The position numbers and the translations under genes were made by a program. 64,000 nt of DNA from Notolepis coatsorum (lineage: Eukaryota > Chordata > Actinopteri > Aulopiformes > Paralepididae). Of this stretch, positions 58,171-64,000 are shown piece by piece (position 1 is the stretch's first letter; the number at the start of each line of letters is the position of its first letter). The DNA lies in NCBI GenBank assembly GCA_963971535.1, contig OZ020591.1:17470823-17534822 (forward strand), written 5' to 3'. The notes beneath the pieces were generated by a model that worked only from the letters and a program-made list of their open reading frames with translations, made no database searches and was not told the DNA's origin.

Positions 58171-58664
58171 AAACATTATTTGCACATTATCTTTACATTT
58201 AAACATGCACTTTAATTTGTATTATTTAATTTGTTTATTATGATTGATTATTGTATTCGTTATTAAATACAGTTGATTAAGCAAGTAGCTTAACACTTTC
58301 CGTGCCAGCAGGGGGGTGCCAAAGATAGCGCTCGAGTGCCAACGCTCTATTCAATGACAGAGCGATCACATTTGCGAACACATAAACTGTATCTTAAATT
58401 ATGGCTATGTGTCTAATACGACCGTCGCTTATCAATGACTTGTTTGCAGTAAACATTGTTGAAACGGATTATTATTTTTTTATTTATTATTTTTTTTAAT
58501 CAGTTAATTTCCGTTTATACCATTTTGAAAAACGCTTGTTTTTTTAAACTTTCAAAAAAAAAATTATGATTCCACATGAATCGCCCTTTACTGGAATACA
58601 CAAATACACACATTTTTCGGCCTTCGTTTTCAAATAAACGCTAGATTATCGATAGTATATGTGT
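58171..58664. other. AT-rich stretch, nothing recognised
   Basis: No gene, terminal repeat or tandem repeat seen. T-rich and A-rich runs are common. Confidence 0.6.
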
Positions 58665-59203
58665 ACTTATGCTCGCTATAGAAGCGGAGGAGATGATTGT
58701 GGACTTCAGGAGGTCGGGGGTCAAGGACTACAGCCCCCTCAGCATCGACGGGGCACCGGTTGAGAGAGTCAACAGCTTTAAGTACCTCGGAGCCTACATA
58801 TCCGAGGACTTGACATGGACCACACACATTGACAGTGTTGTGAAGAAGGCACGACAACGCCTCTACTTCCTCAGGCGCCTAAGGAAGTTCCAAGTCAGTC
58901 AGAAGATCCTTAAGAACTTCTACTCATGTACAATAGAGAGCATCTTGACCGGCAACATCACCTCCTGGTTTGGGAATAGCACTGCACAAGACCGAAGCAG
59001 ACTACAAAGAGTGACACGTTCAGCCGAACGCACAATTGGAGGGGGGCTCCCCACCCTCCAGAACATTTACAACAAGCGTTGCAAGGGCAAGGCTAAGAGA
59101 ATCATTAAAGACTCCAGTCACCCGAACAACTGCCTCTTTGAACTGCTGCGGTCAGGCAAGCGATACCGGAGTCTCAAGGCGAGCACAGAAAGACTCAGAA
59201 GAA
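58665..59203 (+). mobile_element. Rex1-like LINE, coding part (interrupted)
   Basis: Translates as EEMIVDFRRSGVKDYSPLSI, NSFKYLGAYISEDLTWTTHI and KARQRLYFLRRLRKFQVSQK to ASTERLRR, close to the C-terminal half of the frame at 52318-53679. It stops in 'actcagaagaa', where a hAT is inserted, and resumes at 61275 with 'gaagaagcttctatcc'. Confidence 0.92.
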
Positions 59204-59536
59204 CAGGGTATCTGCAGGTTTAGCCCAGTCAGATTTAATGCTTTTTAAGACTTTTTAATGCCACTCAGAATTAAATTTAATACCAATTTCACAATAACAA
59301 AAATCATGCAACGACACCAATTAGTTTAAGTTTAGGGACACATTGGTCCAAAGATGTTTATTAAAACATAACTTGGAAACTTAAAAATCTTGAACTTAAG
59401 GAGTAACTGGATTGGATGAATTTCAACAAAGGGGTGACCAAACATAAATAGCAAATATAGCTATACAAAATATACCAGGGGCCAAGCAGCCACTGTCAGA
59501 ACACATAACTATTACCACCCTCCCCAGGGTATCAAA

Positions 59537-60189
59537 AAAGTCAACCAACAAACAAGATTCTTGTGCCGGATCTCCTCTCTGGTAAACAAGAATACCCTGA
59601 AGACTCTAACAGGAGCACTCATTCAAGGGTACTACGACTATGCTTGCACCTCATGGTACCAAAGCACCTCAAAGGCCCTAAAAACAAGATTACAAACATC
59701 ACAAAACAAACTGGTCAGACTACTGCTTAACCTCACTCCTAAAACCCACTTTACCCCTGCCCACATTCAAAACCGCTCTTAAAGAGCACCTACGGGAGGC
59801 TGCAATTAGAAACTGGGCACCGTAAATGTCCAAACCCCCCCCCCCCCTCCTAATGTACAGTCTCCTCCCCATCATATGTATATATTTTCTGTTAGGATCT
59901 CTGGGTAACAGTACTGTATATTTGCATATCGTATATGTCACAATTGTAACACTACAGTACTATATAGTATACCTGTATGTCATGTATGTCCCTATGCCAT
60001 TAATGTCATGATGTCATGTATGTTGAGTATGTCATAAATGTCATGTCACTATAATTGAAAATGGGGGACCCTGATGTAAACAAGACACGTCTTTCTCTGG
60101 TCTGCATCCCCTTAACAATTGTGTGTATTGAGCCGTACTGTATTGTACCCATTCTGCAATCTGTTAAATAAAGTTTTCATTCATTCATC
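59537..60189 (+). mobile_element. LINE copy inside hAT, plus strand
   Basis: Encodes RFLCRISSLVNKNTLKTLTG and YYDYACTSWYQSTSKALKT, then jumps by internal deletion to the C-terminal codons (cacctacgggaggctgcaat) and the 3' UTR, ending in (ATTC)n. Same family as 14128-16165. Confidence 0.9.
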
Positions 60190-60217
60190 CAGTTGTTTTG
60201 TTTTTGTGGTTTTGGTT

Positions 60218-60545
60218 GAATGAATGAATACTTTGTTTAACAGATTGCAGAATGGGTACAATACAGTACGGCTCAATACACACAATTGTTAAGGGGATGC
60301 AGACCAGAGAAAGACATTTGTCTTGTTTACATCAGGGTCCCCCATTTTCAATTCATAGTGACATTTATGACACTCAACATACATGACATTTATGGCATAG
60401 GGACATACAGGTATATAGTACTGTACCGTTACATTTGTGACATATACGATATGCAAATATACAGCACTGTTACCCATAGATCCTAACATACATGGGAGGA
60501 TACTGTACGTCATTAGGAGGGGGTGGGTGGGAGGAAGAAATACAT
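60218..60545 (-). mobile_element. LINE copy inside hAT, minus strand
   Basis: Begins with TGAA tail repeats, then the reverse complement of the same 3' UTR. With 59537-60189 it forms a tail-to-tail inverted repeat separated by 28 bases. Confidence 0.9.
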
Positions 60546-61274
60546 AGTGGGTGAAGCTCTCATCGAACATAAACACAAACGTGTCCTTGTTTACATCCGT
60601 GAATAGATTATTTTCAAGTTAAGACCTCAGCTTCAAGCTTTGGCGTGGAGCCGAATGTTATCCGGACTTCTGTTGGTGCAGATGTTATAGTCCTACCTGA
60701 GATGGCGCAGCTGGTGTGGAGGCAGGGGCCGAAAATAAATGCGAAATAGTAGTTTGCAGGCGGTTTTTGCAGAGCGCTCAGCATGTGCGACGCGACTGCT
60801 CTTTTTTTTGTTGCAGCGGGGCTTGTGATGGTATTTGACTGGGACCAACCATCGCGCAAACAGTGGATTGTCGAGCCAGTTCTCGTTAAATTGGCACTTT
60901 CCCATATTAACGAGTGCAAATGCTAAACTAAACGTAACGTTAGCGTTATCGCTTCGCCTTGCTAACGTTAGCTATACTCCGTTGGTTCCCCGGCCAACAC
61001 ATTACACAAGGAGTTGTGTTGGTTCCGCCCCATTCCGGTCTGCGTGATTCTACAACACGGTCAATGAAAAGTCAAACTTTATCTCCCGTTAACCGTTTTC
61101 CCCCAGATTTCATAATAAAACATAAGATGACATGGCATTTTATCTTTCCTTTCTATGGCATTTTTAAGACCTCTGAAAATGGATTTAAGACATTTTAAGA
61201 CAAACTAAGGCCTTAATTATTGATAAACAAATTTAAGACCTTTTAAGACTTTTTAAGGATCCGCGGACACCCTG

Positions 61275-61803
61275 GAAGAAGCTTCTATCCCCAGGCCATC
61301 AGACTGCTAAACGAACAATGAACACTACACAACAACAACCACCAAACGCACATAGCACACACATCCACACGCACACACTCACTTTAAACAGACACACTGT
61401 AGCACCCACTCCACACACTTTATAGCACACACCCACTTTAAACAAACACACTGTAGCACCCACTCCCCACACTTTATATTTATTGATGAAGGATTGCACT
61501 ACAACTCGTACACCTTACTGTAAATTGTACCTAAATTGTACCTCATCCCATTTCTGCTTTGCACTATATAGTACTGTACATTAGTACACTGCATAGTATT
61601 GTATATTATATGGTAACTCAGAACATTGTACATATGTCTATACCGAACACTGACCTCATTTTCTTCTTCTAAATTACATGCTATACTATGTTATTTGATA
61701 CTATCTTGTCTAGCACAGTCTCTGGAGCGTAACAGTAAGAAGCATTTTGTATGAAAGTATTCTGTACTTCTGTATGACAACTATTAAAGAAACTTGAAAC
61801 TTG
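61275..61803 (+). mobile_element. Rex1-like LINE 3' end
   Basis: Continues 58665-59203 with SFYPQAIRLLNEQ and a CA-rich 3' UTR ending 'aactattaaagaaacttgaaacttg'. Confidence 0.88.
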
Positions 61804-62214
61804 GGGCTGAAAAATCGATTATCTTATTTCCTGATCAGCACACACACACACTCACAGACGGGCTGGGCTCTACGCTAACCTTTTTCCCAAGGAGCACATG
61901 TGCTCCTAAATGAAAAAATTTAGGAGCACTGCACACAAAGAAATTTAGGATCACACAAAAATATTTAGGAGCACAGTGAAAATATTTCAAGTAACAGAGT
62001 TTATTTATTTTTTTTTAAATAAATGTATATTTGTACTGTGCGTGCATGTGCAAACGCACATACCACCAAAGTCACTGGCCCACTGTGTGCGTGTGTGTGT
62101 ATCTGCGTGTGCAAACGGGAATGGGACACAGACATTTGAACTATTAAGTGATTAATGCCTACTGTGGCAAAGTTGTAGCCAACAACTAGGCCTAATAAAA
62201 AAGGCAGTGACATT

Positions 62215-62280
62215 TAGGGCTGCACGATTAATCGTTTTTTTATCGAAATCGCGATTATCAAATCGCCAGGCCTGCAATTA

Positions 62281-62336
<56 letters not shown>

Positions 62337-62677
62337 CATTATTTAACCAGGAAGTCCCATTGAGATACAAGATCGCTTTGGGAGAGGGAGGTAAGGGGTT
62401 TTAGATTGTGTGTTGTGAAATTTAGACTTCAGAGAGGGAGAGTAAAGTACAGAAAAAAAGGTACCGTTGGGTACCAGTATCGATTCCCAGGTAAAAAGAA
62501 ACATTTTCAGGCTCGGTGTCCCGAAAAGACCCACCGCGTAGGCCAGATGCAAGCCGCATTTTACAATAAACCTCTGTGGGGCTGCTTATTATTTTTTTTA
62601 ATCGCAAATTTAATCGCAATCACAATATCTGTGAGAAAAATCGCAATTCGATTATTTCCCAAAATCGTGCAGCCCTA
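62215..62677. mobile_element. hAT MITE with exact 8-bp duplication
   Basis: Ends TAGGGCTGCACGATTAATCG and the complement of aaaatcgtgcagcccta. Exact GTGACATT lies on both sides (62207-62214 and 62678-62685), as expected for hAT. The interior holds an A/AT-rich tract and no coding sequence. Confidence 0.93.
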
Positions 62678-62715
62678 GTGACATTAAACAAAAAGGAGAC
62701 ACTGGCATTACCACC

Positions 62716-62905
62716 AGGGCCATCAGTAGAGGAGACTGTAAGGTGCCTTTCGGTATACTACCTTTGCTAAAACTGTGTTCTCTGTTAAAGGTGGTAACTA
62801 CTGGAATAGCCTACCAGTTGTGATTAGAGAGTGCCCCACATACTCCATGTTCAAGACCCATCTTAAACTGCATCTTAAGGCAAACCAGAACTGTGATCAT
62901 TTTTA
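62716..62905 (+). mobile_element. LINE C-terminal scrap
   Basis: Translates in part as GGNYWNSLPVVIRECPTYSM and FKTHLKLHLKANQN, the terminal motif of LINE ORF2 proteins, then a stop. Confidence 0.7.
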
Positions 62906-63195
62906 ATCTGATTTAGTTCATGTAACTTGTTTCTTGTTTTTATTGTTGTTTTTATCATTGATTGTCACAATGCTTTTTCCGGTTCGCACACAAATATTTC
63001 TAGGGGCATATGCGAGCAATATGGTCGCACTGTAGAGCCCGACAGCCACACACACACATATGGCACACGCTGATATATAGGTGAGAAGAGCTCCGATTAT
63101 CCCAAGATACTATGAAAAGTTATACTCACAACCCGAGATGGAAGACGAGGAGAAAATTGTAGAGTATAGGGAAAATAGAGAATAAAGCTATGATC

Positions 63196-63707
63196 TCCCC
63201 GGGCGGCTACGTGGCGTAGTGGGCAAGGCGCTCGCCACAAAATCTGGAGACGCTGGGCTCGTCAGTTCGAGCCCAGCGCTCCACATTTGCTTTCAGTTTA
63301 GCTGGTCGTCCGTACTAATACACATTGGCCGTATTAGGGGGTGGGAAACTGATGGGTGGGGATCGGGCGTTGTGGACAGCGACTCCTACAGGTCGGTTGG
63401 TGCGCCTGCGCAGTAGAATCAGGAAGTGTCGGGGGCAGCGTGAGCCTCCCACGCGTTACTCCTCGCCACTGAGAGATCGAGCTGCGCAGGTGAAAAGATG
63501 CGACTGCTGTTACCTCAAGTACCGGAGGGGACTTGTGCTATGTATGACTTAGTCCACATTGCAGCCGGCTTGTGGGAGGCAAGAAACAGCGTTCGTGACA
63601 GGGGAGGGTTGAATTGGATGATACGAAATTGGGATGGGAGAAAATATAGAAAATGGGAGAAAAAGTGGATAAAAAAAAATCTATGAGAATAGAGCTAGCT
63701 ATGAGCT
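63196..63707 (+). mobile_element. tRNA-derived SINE (copy 3)
   Basis: Head gggcggctacgtggcgtagt (A box) and GTTCGAGCC B box at 63265-63273; the body shares 'tggacagcgactcctacagg' with the copies at 8850 and 32534. AGCTATGATC flanks it (63186-63195 and 63708-63717). It interrupts a hAT end. Confidence 0.88.
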
Positions 63708-63717
63708 AGCTATGATC

Positions 63718-63785
63718 GCTAATTTTATCGCAATATCTGTCAGAAAAATCGCAATTAGATTATTTCCCAAAATCGTGCAGCCCTA
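63718..63785. mobile_element. hAT right end
   Basis: gcaatatctgtcagaaaaat through caaaatcgtgcagcccta matches the right end of the MITE at 62215-62677. Its left part lies beyond the SINE and is not clearly recognised. Confidence 0.75.
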
Positions 63786-64000
63786 TACTACACTACACGT
63801 ATGAACTCGACATAGCGTTAACGTTACTCCGTTTCCATGAAGTGCTTAATTAGCAGCAATCTGTTGTTGAAAACGTAACGTTAAGGCGAGACAGCACCCC
63901 CATTGCAGTTTTGCTTTTTTTCAACGATATTGAGATTGTTATATTTTGCTTCCTAAACATGTCTTATTTTTATTTTTTTTCCATTTTCCTCCGATTTTCT
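63786..64000. other. Nothing recognised
   Basis: AT-rich sequence with 'aacgtaacgttaa' symmetry and T-rich runs; no gene or repeat identified. Confidence 0.6.

Larger units (their letters stand above)
59204..61274. mobile_element. hAT element inserted in LINE
   Basis: Ends CAGGGTATCTGCAGGTTTAG and the complement of ggatccgcggacaccctg, with 'ttttaagactttttaa' type subterminal repeats at both ends. The flanks share GAAGAA (59198-59203 and 61275-61280). It splits one LINE cleanly. No transposase is seen; the interior holds two LINE copies placed tail to tail. Confidence 0.87.
61865..63040. mobile_element. hAT-like element with nested MITE and LINE scrap
   Basis: Short inverted ends GGGCTCTACG and the complement of tgtagagccc, with subterminal 'gcacatgtgctcctaaat' and 'aaatttaggagcac' repeats on the left and 'ttctaggggcatatgcgagc' on the right. 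The flanks gacgggct and gacagcca are only partly alike. Contains the elements listed next. Confidence 0.5.

Overview
The window looks like a repeat-choked stretch of a teleost fish genome. This is inferred from the repeat set: jockey-superfamily LINEs (L2-, Rex1- and CR1-like), an L1/Tx1-type LINE, BEL/Pao and Gypsy LTR elements, hAT and TTAA-target DNA transposons and MITEs, and tRNA-derived SINEs with A and B boxes. It also holds a C2H2 zinc-finger exon with the acidic N-terminal linker common in fish. I see no prokaryotic gene, rRNA, true tRNA gene or CRISPR array. Host coding potential is limited to the last exon of a zinc-finger gene (about 48.35-50.11 kb, minus strand) and one weak exon-like segment near 58.1 kb.

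Layout. 1-8.7 kb: a BEL/Pao retrotransposon on the minus strand with two ~1.43-kb LTRs, a tRNA-Tyr primer site and a 1680-codon Gag-Pol frame. It is inserted into an older LTR of the same lineage with target duplication GCTAT, and its frame lacks the integrase core. 8.7-14.0 kb: a decayed Gypsy element (tRNA-Leu primer site, gag, protease, RT scraps), interrupted by a SINE and by an L2 LINE. The L2 holds a hAT-like end with a 48-bp minisatellite, and that minisatellite holds a solo BEL LTR (target duplication GCTAC). 14.1-16.2 kb: a LINE reverse-transcriptase copy whose relatives recur at least seven times. 16.3-17.6 kb: a 40-bp minisatellite, a TTAA MITE and a promoter-like GC-rich patch. 17.8-22.5 kb: an unusual ~4.6-kb insertion that splits a LINE. 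It carries eight exact copies of the 13-mer GTCCACCCTGTTA (either strand) flanking a broken multi-exon gene; I regard it as the best candidate for a poorly described element.

23.6-32.3 kb: an ~8-kb LTR element with nearly identical 1.18-kb LTRs and no recognisable coding capacity, inserted in a tRNA-like SINE with a 4-bp target duplication and with a rearranged 5' junction. 32.3-36.9 kb: LINE, SINE and MITE fragments. 36.9-41.7 kb: a 33-bp minisatellite split by a LINE (itself split by an L1-type fragment) and ended by a second TTAA MITE. 41.8-48.4 kb: a 39-bp minisatellite and colliding LINE fragments. 48.35-50.1 kb: the zinc-finger exon, whose stop codon lies in an adjacent LINE. 50.2-64 kb: a TTAA element, then hAT elements nested with Rex1-like LINEs, a 38-bp minisatellite, inverted repeats and SINEs.

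The window therefore reads as a stratified record of insertions rather than as a set of cooperating genes. Short target duplications allow many events to be ordered in time. Family names come from motif recognition by eye; no database search was possible.
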